DNA of 64,000 nucleotides, from assembly GCF_040219215.1 (NCBI RefSeq), contig NZ_JAVJSX010000019.1:62001-126000 (forward strand). The letters are read 5' to 3'. The DNA is from Thalassobaculum_A sp040219215. GTDB taxonomy: Bacteria; Pseudomonadota; Alphaproteobacteria; Thalassobaculales; Thalassobaculaceae. Under the pieces are notes generated by a model. The model saw only the letters and a list, made by a program, of their open reading frames with translations. It ran no database searches and was not told where the DNA came from. Position 1 is the first letter of the stretch; every line of letters starts with the position of its first letter. Below, one piece after another: positions 27,134 to 36,277 of this stretch. A program made the position numbers and the translations under genes.

Positions 27134-27299
27134 GGCGTCCCTCCGAAAGAGGCGCGGAGTTTAGGCACCGGCTGATGGCGAGACAAGGGCAGCGGACCGC
27201 GACCGAGCGACGCGATCAAAACCAAACGTCGTTCAATCCAGTGCTTGAATGCCCCGTTAGCAGGTGAGAGTATCCCCGCCAACGCGCGGAGGTTGCACC

Positions 27300-27923
27300 T
27301 TGATCCGCTTTCTGAGACCCACATCCGAGCCAGCGCCGGTCGAACGACTCAAGGCCGAGATCGCCGATTCCGAGATGGAGCGGCTGCTCGATTCATGGCT
27401 TCACCTCGCCGTCGACGGCACATTGCCGGACAAGGCGAAGTTCGATCCGCTCGAGCACCCCGGCTTGCTGCCGCGCATGTGGATCTACGAGCTGACCGAC
27501 GATCGCCGGGATTTCGTGGGCCGGCTGTGCGGCGAGGAAATCCGCCACGTCTGGGGCCAGACCACCAAGGGCCTGCCGTTGTCGCAGATTTCGTCACCCG
27601 ACCGGTTTCGGACCAGCTATCGACGCTGGCTGTACTGCGTGACCGCTCCGGCCGTGTTGCTGGGTTCGTCGACCGAGCAGGCCCAGTTCGTCGTGAAGCG
27701 CCTCTCACTGCCGTTCACCGACCAACTTGGCCGACTTTATGTCATCGGCGCCAGCAGATACGACTTCCGCCATATCGACCCTTATGCCGGCCGTCATCCC
27801 TATCGTCACTCCCAGGCGGCGCTGGCCGTGCGGGCCAGCGATCTCACCCGACCCGCACACCGTGGCGCTCAGGCGGCAAGCAACTCGCGCACATGGGCCG
27901 CACAGCCCTCGCCGAGCGCCTGA
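27300..27923 (+). CDS. PAS_5-type PAS domain protein
   Basis: About 207 residues from a TTG at 27300, chosen because GCGGAGG lies just upstream; another frame start at 27264 is possible. The central region (LLPRMWIYELTDDRRDFVGRL, then GRLYVIGASRYDF) matches the alphaproteobacterial PAS_5 family, which has no output domain. The last 35 residues are low-complexity and lie mostly over the antisense of the histone-deacetylase-like gene (55-base convergent overlap), as if an original stop had been lost. Ligand and role unknown. Confidence 0.78.
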   Translation: MIRFLRPTSEPAPVERLKAEIADSEMERLLDSWLHLAVDGTLPDKAKFDPLEHPGLLPRMWIYELTDDRRDFVGRLCGEEIRHVWGQTTKGLPLSQISSPDRFRTSYRRWLYCVTAPAVLLGSSTEQAQFVVKRLSLPFTDQLGRLYVIGASRYDFRHIDPYAGRHPYRHSQAALAVRASDLTRPAHRGAQAASNSRTWAAQPSPSA

Positions 27924-28795
27924 AGGTCGTAGCCGCCCTCCAGGCACGACACCACCCTGCCGCCGCACACCCGGTCCGCAACCCGCAGCAGTTCCTGGGT
28001 GATCCAGGCGAAGTCCTCGGTCACCAGCGCGATCGACGCCAGCGGGTCGTCGATGTGAGCGTCGAACCCCGCTGAGATCATCAACAGATCCGGATCGAAG
28101 TCGACCAGCGCCGGCAGGATCACCTCGCTGTAGGCTTGGCGGAACTCCTCGCTGCCCGCCATCGGGTGCAGCGGCACGTTCAGGATGTTGCCGACCCCAC
28201 GTTCGCCACGCGCGCCGGTCCCCGGATATAGCGGCATCTGATGGGTCGATGCATAGAAGACGCCGCCTGTCGCGGCGAAGGCCGCCTGGGTGCCGTTGCC
28301 GTGATGAACGTCGAAATCGACGATCGCGACGCGCGCCAGACCATGCACGGCCCGGGCGTGCGCCGCCGCGACCGCAACGCTGTTGAAGAAGCAGAATCCC
28401 ATGGCCCGCATCGGCTCGGCATGATGCCCCGGCGGCCGGACGGCGCAGAACGCGTTTCGCGCCTCGCCGGCGAGAACGGCGTCCACAGCCGCGACCGCGG
28501 CCCCCGTCGCCCGCAACGTCGCCTCGCCCGTTCCCGGCGACATGACGGTGTCGGCATCGATCGCCGCAAGGCCGTGCGACGGCACCGCCGCCAGAACCCG
28601 CCGAACCATGACCTCGGGGTGCACGCGGGCAAGCTGCTCCAGGGTCGCGCTCGGCGCCTCGCGACGCTCCAGCGCATCGAATTCAGATGCCGACAGGGCC
28701 GCCAGAACCGCCTTCAGGCGGGCCGGGTGTTCCGGGTGCATGCGGCCCGGATCGTGGTTGAGGCAGGCCTCGTGGGTGAACAGAAGTGTTGTCAT
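27869..28795 (-). CDS. Histone deacetylase/acetoin-utilisation family deacetylase
   Basis: 308 residues of the bacterial class II HDAC-like family. Zinc-site elements are visible: AVRPPGHHAEP (catalytic His pair), DFDVHHGNGTQ (Asp and His ligands) and SAGFDAHIDDP (Asp ligand). Substrates of the bacterial enzymes are probably acetylated polyamines or other small amides, not histones. In many alphaproteobacteria this gene directly precedes xseB; here it keeps that orientation but is separated by the PAS gene. It is divergent from the TAXI gene. Confidence 0.92.
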   Translation of the reverse strand: MTTLLFTHEACLNHDPGRMHPEHPARLKAVLAALSASEFDALERREAPSATLEQLARVHPEVMVRRVLAAVPSHGLAAIDADTVMSPGTGEATLRATGAAVAAVDAVLAGEARNAFCAVRPPGHHAEPMRAMGFCFFNSVAVAAAHARAVHGLARVAIVDFDVHHGNGTQAAFAATGGVFYASTHQMPLYPGTGARGERGVGNILNVPLHPMAGSEEFRQAYSEVILPALVDFDPDLLMISAGFDAHIDDPLASIALVTEDFAWITQELLRVADRVCGGRVVSCLEGGYDLQALGEGCAAHVRELLAA

Positions 28796-28929
28796 GGCGA
28801 AGAGCCTATTACGCGGCCCCGAGCGCCCGCAACAAGTGTACGCGCCCATCACAGTTGACGAGCGGAACCGGCGATGATCCTCTCGCGCCAAGCGCCCCTG
28901 TCGCGCGCGATCCGTGGGAGGAAACCACC

Positions 28930-29871
28930 ATGAAACAGACCCTGACGGCGGCACTCGCCGCCGCCACGCTGACCTTTTCGGTCATCGCCGTACCGGCGGC
29001 GGCCGACACCCGCGTCACCCTGAAAGCGGCCAAGGCCGCGTCGTCCTACTACGCGATGGCCGTCCAGTTGTCCGAGGCCGCCAAATCGGCCGCCGGGCTC
29101 GACGTGACGGTCGAGGAGAGCCAGGGGTCGGTCCAGAACGTCAAGGAAGCGATCCGGCGGCCCGCCGGGTACGTGTTCACCTCTCCGCCGTCCCTGATCG
29201 CGTCGGCCCAGGCCGCCAAGAAGCCGTTCGAGGGCGAGACCGGATACGACGTGGTGCGCGGCCTGTTCCCGATTCCGTCGCTGACCATGCACTGGGTCGT
29301 GCGCGAGGATTCCGGCGTGAAGACGTTTGCGGATCTTGCCGGCAAGAGCTTCATCGCCGGCGGCAAGGGCAGCTTCGGCGAACGCAAGACCGGCGACGTG
29401 TTCGCAGCCTTGGGCATCGCCGACAAGGTCTCGTTCGTCGATGTCGAGTTGAACGCCGCCGTTCCGGCCCTGAAGAACGGCCAGGTGGCCGGCTTCGCCA
29501 CCGCCGGATCCTATCCGGCGCCCAATGTCACCGAGGCTGGTGCCGGCACGCCGATCCGGCTGCTGAGCCTGAGCGCCGCCGATCTGGAGAAGGTCAAGGG
29601 CGACCAGCAGGTCATTCCGGCCGGCACCTATCCGGGCGTGAGCTATGATGTGACGACGATCTCGTTGCCGGTCAACGCCTACACCGTCGCCGCGACCGAC
29701 GATGAAACCGCCTACAAGCTGACCAAGGCATTCTGGGAGAGCAAGGCCGCCATGGCGAAGAGCAATCCCTGGTGGGGCGGCGTCATCACCTCGATGCTGG
29801 CTGACATGGGTGCCACGTTGCACCCGGGTGCCGCCAAGTACTACGCCGAGGCCGGAATCGCCGTGAAGTGA
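28930..29871 (+). CDS. TAXI-family TRAP solute-binding protein
   Basis: 313 residues with a classic signal peptide (TLTAALAAATLTFSVIAVPAAA, cleavage after AAA) and GGAGG before the ATG. The mature part matches the TAXI family: ALKNGQVAGFATAGSYPAPN and PGVSYDVTTISLPVNAY are typical. It binds a substrate in the periplasm, commonly a carboxylate or amino acid, and hands it to the fused permease encoded directly downstream (4-base overlap). Note LTxxFWESKAAMAKSNP near the end, also typical. Confidence 0.92.
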   Translation: MKQTLTAALAAATLTFSVIAVPAAADTRVTLKAAKAASSYYAMAVQLSEAAKSAAGLDVTVEESQGSVQNVKEAIRRPAGYVFTSPPSLIASAQAAKKPFEGETGYDVVRGLFPIPSLTMHWVVREDSGVKTFADLAGKSFIAGGKGSFGERKTGDVFAALGIADKVSFVDVELNAAVPALKNGQVAGFATAGSYPAPNVTEAGAGTPIRLLSLSAADLEKVKGDQQVIPAGTYPGVSYDVTTISLPVNAYTVAATDDETAYKLTKAFWESKAAMAKSNPWWGGVITSMLADMGATLHPGAAKYYAEAGIAVK

Positions 29872-31685
29872 CGACGGCGAACGGCGTTCTCGTCGACCCG
29901 CTGAACCATCCGCTGGTTCGGCGGGTCGCTGTTGTCTGGGGGCTGATCGGCGCCGGGTACCATCTGTATCTGGTGTCGTCCGGCCTGTTGCCGAACCTGA
30001 TCACCCGGCCGCTGCACCTGCTGCTCGCCCTGCCATGGGTGTTCCTGTTCGCGACGACCACCAGCCGCACGGCCCGTTGGAGCGGCTGGCTCGCCGCCGC
30101 GGTCGGGATGGCGGGCTCGCTGTGGGTCGCCCTCGACCGCGACACCCTGGTCGATCAGTACGGAGCTCTGAACGGTCCGTTCCAGACCGCCATCTCGGTT
30201 GCCCTCATCCTGGTGGTCCTGGAGATGGGTCGCCGGGCCATCAAATGGATCCTGCCGGCGGTAGCACTGGTGGCCCTTGCCTACGGCCTGTTCGGCGACC
30301 TGCTGCCCGGCCGGTTCGGCCACCCGGGATTTCCGCTCGAAAGCTTCCTTGGAACGCTGACGATCGCCGAGGGCGGCCTGTGGGGGCCTTTGACCGGCAT
30401 CTCCGTCGACGTGGTCGCGGTGTTCGTGCTGTTGGGTGCGGTGATCGGTGCCGGGGAAGCCGGCCGGGCTTTCATGGCGATCGCGACCTGGAGCGCCGGC
30501 GGCCTGCGCGCCGGTGCCGCCAAGGTGGCTGTCGTGGCCTCCGCCCTGTTCGGATCGATCAGTGGATCGGCCTCGGCCAATGTGGCGTCCACCGGTGCGA
30601 TCACCCTGCCGACCATGAAGCGGCTGGGCTATCCGGCATCGCTGGCGGCCGCGGTGGAGGCGGTGGCGTCGACCGGCGGCCAGATCATGCCGCCGCTGAT
30701 GGGTGCCGGCGCCTTTGTGATGGCCGAGTTGTTGACCCGCCCGTACACCGACATCGTGGTGGCCGCCACGTTGCCCGCCATCCTGTTCTTCGCCGCGGTC
30801 TGGATCGGCGTCGACCGTCAGGCCGCACGCGCCGGGCTCGCGCCGATGCCTGCCGACGAACGGCCGAGCGGGCGGGCAGTGCTGCGCCTTCTGCCGTTCT
30901 TCGCGCTGCCCTTCGGCGTGCTGCTGGTTGTGCTGTTCGGCAGCGGCCGGACACCGCAACTGGCCGCCGGTGCCGCCATCGCCACCGCCCTCATGCTGCT
31001 GCTGGTCGACGAGCGCCTGCGGCCGGTACCCCGCCTGTTCCTCGACCGGATCGGGCGCGCGGCGGTCGACGCCGGCCGCCAGACCGCCGGGATTGCCGCG
31101 ATCATCGTGTGTGCCGGGCTGATTGTGGGCGTGCTGAACCAGACCGGGCTCGGGGTAAAGGTCACCTCGGCAATGATCGCGCTGTCCGGCGGACACCTCT
31201 GGGCGGCACTGCTGCTGACGGCGCTCGCCTGCCTGATCCTTGGCATGGAGGTTCCGACCACCGCGGCCTACGTGATCTGCGTGGCGGTCGCCGGGCCGGC
31301 GCTGATCGAGCTCGGCCTGCCGCCGCTGGTAACCCACCTGTTCGTGTTCTGGTACGCGCTGCTGTCGACCATAACGCCGCCGGTATGCGGCACGGTGTTC
31401 ATTGCTGCCGGGATGGCCGACGCGCCCTGGCTCGCGGTTGCCGGCCGCGCGCTCAAACTTGGCCTGGGCCTGTACTTGGTGCCGATCGCGTTTGTCGTGC
31501 AGCCCGCCCTGCTCGATCCGCTTGGCCAGCCGTTCGAGGCGACCGTCGCGTTTCTGCGGATCGGAGCCGCGCTGTGGCTGGTGTCGGCTGCACTGGCCGG
31601 CGGAGAGGATGCTTTGGCCCGCTCATGGCTGCGCCTGAGCTTCCTGGTTTCCGGATTGGCCCTGCTGCTCGTGCGACTGGTTTGA
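29868..31685 (+). CDS. TRAP transporter fused permease (DctQM, TAXI type)
   Basis: 605 residues from a GTG overlapping the TAXI gene by 4 bases. Many membrane segments. The N-terminal four-helix part (DctQ-like) is fused to the large DctM-like part, with SGSASANVASTGAITLPTMKRLGY and STGGQIMPPLMGAGAFVMAE (around residues 230-280), the hallmark of the large subunit. It imports solute using an ion gradient. The stop is followed by an intergenic region with a palindrome and the RND promoter. Confidence 0.93.
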   Translation: MTTANGVLVDPLNHPLVRRVAVVWGLIGAGYHLYLVSSGLLPNLITRPLHLLLALPWVFLFATTTSRTARWSGWLAAAVGMAGSLWVALDRDTLVDQYGALNGPFQTAISVALILVVLEMGRRAIKWILPAVALVALAYGLFGDLLPGRFGHPGFPLESFLGTLTIAEGGLWGPLTGISVDVVAVFVLLGAVIGAGEAGRAFMAIATWSAGGLRAGAAKVAVVASALFGSISGSASANVASTGAITLPTMKRLGYPASLAAAVEAVASTGGQIMPPLMGAGAFVMAELLTRPYTDIVVAATLPAILFFAAVWIGVDRQAARAGLAPMPADERPSGRAVLRLLPFFALPFGVLLVVLFGSGRTPQLAAGAAIATALMLLLVDERLRPVPRLFLDRIGRAAVDAGRQTAGIAAIIVCAGLIVGVLNQTGLGVKVTSAMIALSGGHLWAALLLTALACLILGMEVPTTAAYVICVAVAGPALIELGLPPLVTHLFVFWYALLSTITPPVCGTVFIAAGMADAPWLAVAGRALKLGLGLYLVPIAFVVQPALLDPLGQPFEATVAFLRIGAALWLVSAALAGGEDALARSWLRLSFLVSGLALLLVRLV

Positions 31686-31704
31686 GGACCTGCCGCGTTA
31701 GGTA

Positions 31705-31747
31705 ATCGACGATCCTGTTCGCAGCTGCGAGGATTCGTTGATATAAA
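31705..31747 (+). promoter_or_regulatory. Palindrome overlapping a probable promoter of the RND operon
   Basis: Bases 31705-31742 form an imperfect inverted repeat centred on the perfect palindrome CGCAGCTGCG (31720-31729), with outer arms ATCGACGATCCT and AGGATTCGTTGAT. It touches TATAAA (31742-31747), the best -10 candidate, so a bound repressor would block it. It could instead act as a weak terminator for the TRAP operon, but no T-run follows. Confidence 0.45.
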
Positions 31748-31791
31748 TCCGGGTCCGGCAAGGTGTCCGGGCGCTGTTCGAGTTTGCCAGG

Positions 31792-32931
31792 ATGCGCCAC
31801 ATGTTCCCCAGTTATCGCACCGCCCTGCTCCTGATCGGTGCTTTGGGACTTTTGGCATCCGGGCCTGCCTATGCCCAGTCCGCGCCGGCGGCGCCCGCCA
31901 AGGAACGCAAGGAGGCGGTCGGCGTCGATCCGGTGCGCCTGGAGCCGCTCAGCCAGACCATCGACGTTCTTGGCCGTCTCGTCGCCCGCCAGAACGGCGT
32001 GGTGGCGGCGCGTGCCGCCGAGCGGGTGGCTATCGTCGAGGTCCAAGTCGGCGACCGCGTGAAGCGTGGGGATGTCCTGGCCCGCCTCGCCGACGACCGT
32101 CTGGCCAGCGAACGGCAGCTCCGTGCCGCATCCAGCGAAGCCGCACGTGCGGCGGTCGCACGGGACCGCGCAACGCTCGCCAAGGCGCGCCAGGCCTTGG
32201 AACGCCATGACCAGCTCAAGGGCTCCACCGCATACCGCAAGGACCGCACCGAGGACGCCCAGCGGGACGTCGAGATCGCCCAGGCGGCACTGGCCCGCTC
32301 CCAGGCGGACGCCGCCGCGGCGATGGCGCAACTGGAGTTGGCCGAGATCGCCGTCGCCGACGCGAGCGTGCGGGCGCCATATGACGGGGTCGTGACGATC
32401 AAGCACACCACGGCCGGGGCCTATGTCAGGGTCGGCGATCCGGTGGTCAGCCTGTTGAACGATTCCGAGATCGAGATCGAAGCCGACATCCCCGCCGACC
32501 GATTGGCCGCCCTTCCGCCGGGCACCACGATCGAAGCCGAGGTTCAAAACGGCGGGCACATCTTCGCCGCCGTCCGGGCCATCGTTCCGGAGGAGAATCC
32601 GCGGACCCGGACCCGGGCCGTGCGGTTCGTGCTGCAGGCCGACAACAAAGTGCAGAACGACATCGCCGCCAACCAGTCGGTGGTCCTGCACATCCCGGTC
32701 GGCGGCACCCGCGATGCGCTGACGGTGTCCAAGGACGCCATCGTGCGCAACGGCGACCGCGAAGCGGTGTTCGTCGTGCTCGACGGCAAGGCCGTCTACA
32801 AGACGGTGGCGCTCGGTGAAAGCCTGGGCAGCCGATACGAAGTTCTGCAGGGGCTGAGCGCCGGAGATGTCGTGGTTGTCCGCGGCAATGAAGGCCTGCG
32901 ATCCGGCCAAGCCGTGCAACCCCAATCCTAA
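31792..32931 (+). CDS. RND efflux periplasmic adaptor (membrane fusion protein)
   Basis: 379 residues. The signal peptide ends GPAYAQS; no lipobox cysteine is present, so it should be a soluble or membrane-tethered periplasmic protein. The barrel-sandwich/lipoyl halves are visible (RVAIVEVQVGDRVKRGDVLARL and VRAPYDGVVTIKHTTAGAYVRVGDPV) around a coiled-coil hairpin (about 95-185), followed by a beta-barrel. It links the RND pump encoded 12 bases downstream to an outer-membrane channel, which is not in the window. Confidence 0.92.
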   Translation: MRHMFPSYRTALLLIGALGLLASGPAYAQSAPAAPAKERKEAVGVDPVRLEPLSQTIDVLGRLVARQNGVVAARAAERVAIVEVQVGDRVKRGDVLARLADDRLASERQLRAASSEAARAAVARDRATLAKARQALERHDQLKGSTAYRKDRTEDAQRDVEIAQAALARSQADAAAAMAQLELAEIAVADASVRAPYDGVVTIKHTTAGAYVRVGDPVVSLLNDSEIEIEADIPADRLAALPPGTTIEAEVQNGGHIFAAVRAIVPEENPRTRTRAVRFVLQADNKVQNDIAANQSVVLHIPVGGTRDALTVSKDAIVRNGDREAVFVVLDGKAVYKTVALGESLGSRYEVLQGLSAGDVVVVRGNEGLRSGQAVQPQS

Positions 32932-32943
32932 CGCGAGGCCGCC

Positions 32944-35900
32944 ATGGACATCATCCGCGCCTCGATTGAACGCCCGATCGCCGTCCTGGCGACCGTCCTC
33001 ATGGTGGTGCTGTTCGGCTATGTCGCGCTGGTCAGCATCCCGATCCAGTTGGCGCCCGACGTCAATCAGCCGGTCATCAGCGTGCGGACAAACTGGGCCG
33101 GTGCCGCACCGGCCGAGGTCGAGCGCGAGATCACCAACCGCCAGGAGGACGAGCTGCGCGGCCTTGAGGGCCTGCGCAGGATGACCAGTCAGTCGGAGAT
33201 TGGACGAGCGTCGATCGAGCTCGAGTTCCTGATCGGCACCGACATGAACAAGGCCCTGCTGCTGGTTGCCAACCGGCTCGACCGGATCAGTGGCTATCCG
33301 GACGAAGCCGAAGAGCCGATCTTCGACACCGCGGGTTCCGACGACAACGCCATCGCCTGGATGGTGCTGATGGCAGGACCGGGCAACGAGCGCCGGATCG
33401 GCACCTACTACGACTTCGCCGAAGACATCATCAAAGACCGGATCGAGCGGGTCCCCGGCATTGCCCGTATGAACATCTACGGCGGCAGTCAGCGCGAGAT
33501 TCAGGTGATCGTCGATCCGGAACGCCTGGCGCGGTTCCAGATCACCGTGCCCCAGGTGGTCAACGCATTGCGCCAGGCGAACGCATCGATCTCCGGCGGT
33601 GCCGTCGAAGAAGGCAAGCGCCGCTACACGGTACGCACCCAGGGTGACCTCGACAGCCCGGCCGCGGTCCGCGAGGTGGCCCTTCGCACCGACACCGACC
33701 CGGCAACCGGCCGCGTCGCCCGCGTGACCGTCAACGATGTTGCCGACGTCACCTTTGACTACAAGGAAGCGGTCTCCAACATCCGCCGCTTCGGCGTACC
33801 GGCGATCGGCATGCCGATGTACCGGGAGACCGGTGCGAACGTGATCGAGACCATGGCTGGTGTAAGAGCCGCGATCGACGAGCTGCGGCGCGACTACCTG
33901 CCGGCGCAGAACCTGATCCTGCAGCAGGTCTACGACGAGACCACCTACATCAACTCGGCGATCGATCTGGTCACCCAGAACATCTACATCGGAGGCGCGC
34001 TGGCAGCCGTCGTGCTGTTTACCTTCCTGCGCTCCTGGCAGGCCACGCTGGTGGTCTCGCTGGCAATCCCGGTGTCGGTCATCGGCTCGTTCGTGGCCAT
34101 GGCGGCCCTGGGCCGTTCGATCAACGTGGTATCGCTGGCCGGCATCGCGTTCGCGGTAGGCATGGTGGTCGACGCCGCGATCGTGGTGCTGGAGAACATC
34201 TTCAGGCTCCGCCAGCAAGGCCACAGCGCGCGGGAAGCGGCCTACCGGGGCGCCGCCCAGGTTTGGAGCGCGGTGCTGGTATCGGCACTGACCACCGTCA
34301 TGGTGTTCCTGCCAATCCTCATCATGGACCTGGAAGTCGGCCAGTTGTTCCGCGACATCGCGGTCGCCATCTCGGTGTCGGTCCTGTTGTCGTTGCTGGT
34401 CTCGGTAACCGTGATCCCTGCACTGGCGGGCCGGCTGCTGGGCGCAAACCCGGATAGCGCCGGTGCGCGGCGGGTTCCGTTGCTGGACCCGGCAGCGGCT
34501 GCCTTCAAAGCCGGCGCCCTGGCGCTGACCCGTCATGCCATTCGACGGAAATCCGTCGCCATCGGCCTGATCCTGGGCCTGACCGCCGTCACGTCGGTGA
34601 TCACCTGGGCGATGTTGCCAAAGATCGACTATCTGCCGAACGGTAACCGCAATCTGGTCATCGGCTGGGTCCAGCCACCCGCCGGATACAACCTGGATAC
34701 GATGACGTCGATCGCCGGCCGGATCGAAGACGCCACCCGGTCCCTGTGGAACGTCGATGGCGGACCGGTGTCAAGCGAGGACGGAAAAGTCCGGATCGAC
34801 CAGTTCTTCTTCGCCGCCTTCCGGGCCAACGCAATCGTCGGCGCCTCTGCGGCTGATCCGAGCCGCGCCGGCGAACTGATCAAGCCGATGCGTGACGCGG
34901 CGTTCCAGGAACCCGGCACTTCCGGATTCTTCCGCCAGACGTCCTTGTTCGGACGCGGTGTTGGCGGTGCGCGGGCGATCGATCTGGAGATTGCCGGCGG
35001 CAGTCTGGAACAGATCGTCGACGTCGCCGGGCGGGCTGCGCGAAAGGTTGGGCAGGCCCTGCCGCGCGAAGGTGGCACCCAGATGCGGCCCCGCCCCGGC
35101 CTGACACTGGGCGCGCCGGAAGTGCGGGTGGTGCCGAACCGCCTGCGCCTTGCCGACAATGGTGTGACCGCCGTCGAACTCGGGCAGACCGTGGACGCGT
35201 TCAACGACGGCATGCGGGTTGCCGAAGTGACGGTGGCCGGCGAGCGCATCGACCTGACCCTGCGGGGCCCGTTCAAGCAGATCACCGAAACCCAGGGCAT
35301 CCGCGACTTGCCGGTGGTCACATCGTCCGGAACCATTGTCCCGGTCGGCTCGCTCGCCGACGTGTACGAGACGACCGGTCCGACCGAGATCCGCCACAGC
35401 GAGCGGGCCCGCACCATCACCCTGCAGATCAGCCCGCCGGCGGCGATGCCGCTCGAGCAGGCGATGGATATCATCCGTGAGCAGGTTATCGAACCGTTGC
35501 AGGCGGAAGGGTTGCCGGCTGGAACCAAGCTGCTGATGTCGGGCACCGCTGACAAGCTGACCGAGACCTGGAATGCGATGGTCCTCGACCTCGCCCTGGC
35601 GTTGGTCATCGTCTACCTGGTCATGGCGGTGCTGTTCGAGAGCTTCTTCTATCCGCTGATCATCATCTTCTCGGTGCCGCTGGCCACGGCCGGCGGGGTC
35701 ATCGGCCTGTTCCTGCTGAACCAGCTCTACCAGCAGAATCTCGACATGCTGACCCTGCTCGGCTTCGTCATCCTGATCGGCACGGTCGTCAACAACGCGA
35801 TCCTGCTGGTCGACCAGACCCTCTATCACCTGCGCCGCGAGGGCATGAGCCCGGCGGACGCCATCCTGGAGGCAACCAGCAACCGTATCCGGCCGATCTT

Positions 35901-36147
35901 CATGTCCACCCTGACCAGCGTCCTGGGCATGATGCCGCTGGTCCTGATGCCGGGCGCCGGGTCGGAACTGTACCGCGGCCTGGGTTCCGTGGTGGTGGGC
36001 GGACTGTCGCTGTCGGCGGTCCTGACCCTGGGCCTGATCCCGTCGATGCTGTCCTTGTTCATGGCCGCCATCGAAGGCAGGTCGGTCAAGGCCCGTGCAA
36101 CCGGATCAACGGGTACGGCGGTGAAGGGCGAAGCGCCGGCCGAGTAG
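32944..36147 (+). CDS. RND efflux permease
   Basis: 1067 residues, normal RND length, with the N-terminal MDIIRASIERPIAVLATVLM helix and two large periplasmic loops. TM4 reads VGMVVDAAIVVLEN, with a single Asp where AcrB has Asp407-Asp408, and TM10 reads VVNNAILLVD where AcrB has Lys940. These substitutions occur in several HAE1/HME-like branches, so the pump is likely functional with a modified proton relay. Substrates unknown. It is the second gene of the operon; no local regulator or outer-membrane factor is present. Confidence 0.93.
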   Translation: MDIIRASIERPIAVLATVLMVVLFGYVALVSIPIQLAPDVNQPVISVRTNWAGAAPAEVEREITNRQEDELRGLEGLRRMTSQSEIGRASIELEFLIGTDMNKALLLVANRLDRISGYPDEAEEPIFDTAGSDDNAIAWMVLMAGPGNERRIGTYYDFAEDIIKDRIERVPGIARMNIYGGSQREIQVIVDPERLARFQITVPQVVNALRQANASISGGAVEEGKRRYTVRTQGDLDSPAAVREVALRTDTDPATGRVARVTVNDVADVTFDYKEAVSNIRRFGVPAIGMPMYRETGANVIETMAGVRAAIDELRRDYLPAQNLILQQVYDETTYINSAIDLVTQNIYIGGALAAVVLFTFLRSWQATLVVSLAIPVSVIGSFVAMAALGRSINVVSLAGIAFAVGMVVDAAIVVLENIFRLRQQGHSAREAAYRGAAQVWSAVLVSALTTVMVFLPILIMDLEVGQLFRDIAVAISVSVLLSLLVSVTVIPALAGRLLGANPDSAGARRVPLLDPAAAAFKAGALALTRHAIRRKSVAIGLILGLTAVTSVITWAMLPKIDYLPNGNRNLVIGWVQPPAGYNLDTMTSIAGRIEDATRSLWNVDGGPVSSEDGKVRIDQFFFAAFRANAIVGASAADPSRAGELIKPMRDAAFQEPGTSGFFRQTSLFGRGVGGARAIDLEIAGGSLEQIVDVAGRAARKVGQALPREGGTQMRPRPGLTLGAPEVRVVPNRLRLADNGVTAVELGQTVDAFNDGMRVAEVTVAGERIDLTLRGPFKQITETQGIRDLPVVTSSGTIVPVGSLADVYETTGPTEIRHSERARTITLQISPPAAMPLEQAMDIIREQVIEPLQAEGLPAGTKLLMSGTADKLTETWNAMVLDLALALVIVYLVMAVLFESFFYPLIIIFSVPLATAGGVIGLFLLNQLYQQNLDMLTLLGFVILIGTVVNNAILLVDQTLYHLRREGMSPADAILEATSNRIRPIFMSTLTSVLGMMPLVLMPGAGSELYRGLGSVVVGGLSLSAVLTLGLIPSMLSLFMAAIEGRSVKARATGSTGTAVKGEAPAE

Positions 36148-36277
36148 CCGTCCCGCCATGCGTGTTGCGAGCCGGTTCACGAACACAACCTACAATGCGA
36201 TAGAGTATGTTAACCTTTGCTGGGACATAGTTGGGGACGTCTCGATAGTTTGACGATGGGATCTCGGGGGCGCCGGC

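Noticed and set aside
32944..36147. Inactive RND pump because of changed proton-relay residues
   Set aside because: Single Asp in TM4 and Asn in TM10 occur in other functional-looking RND branches.
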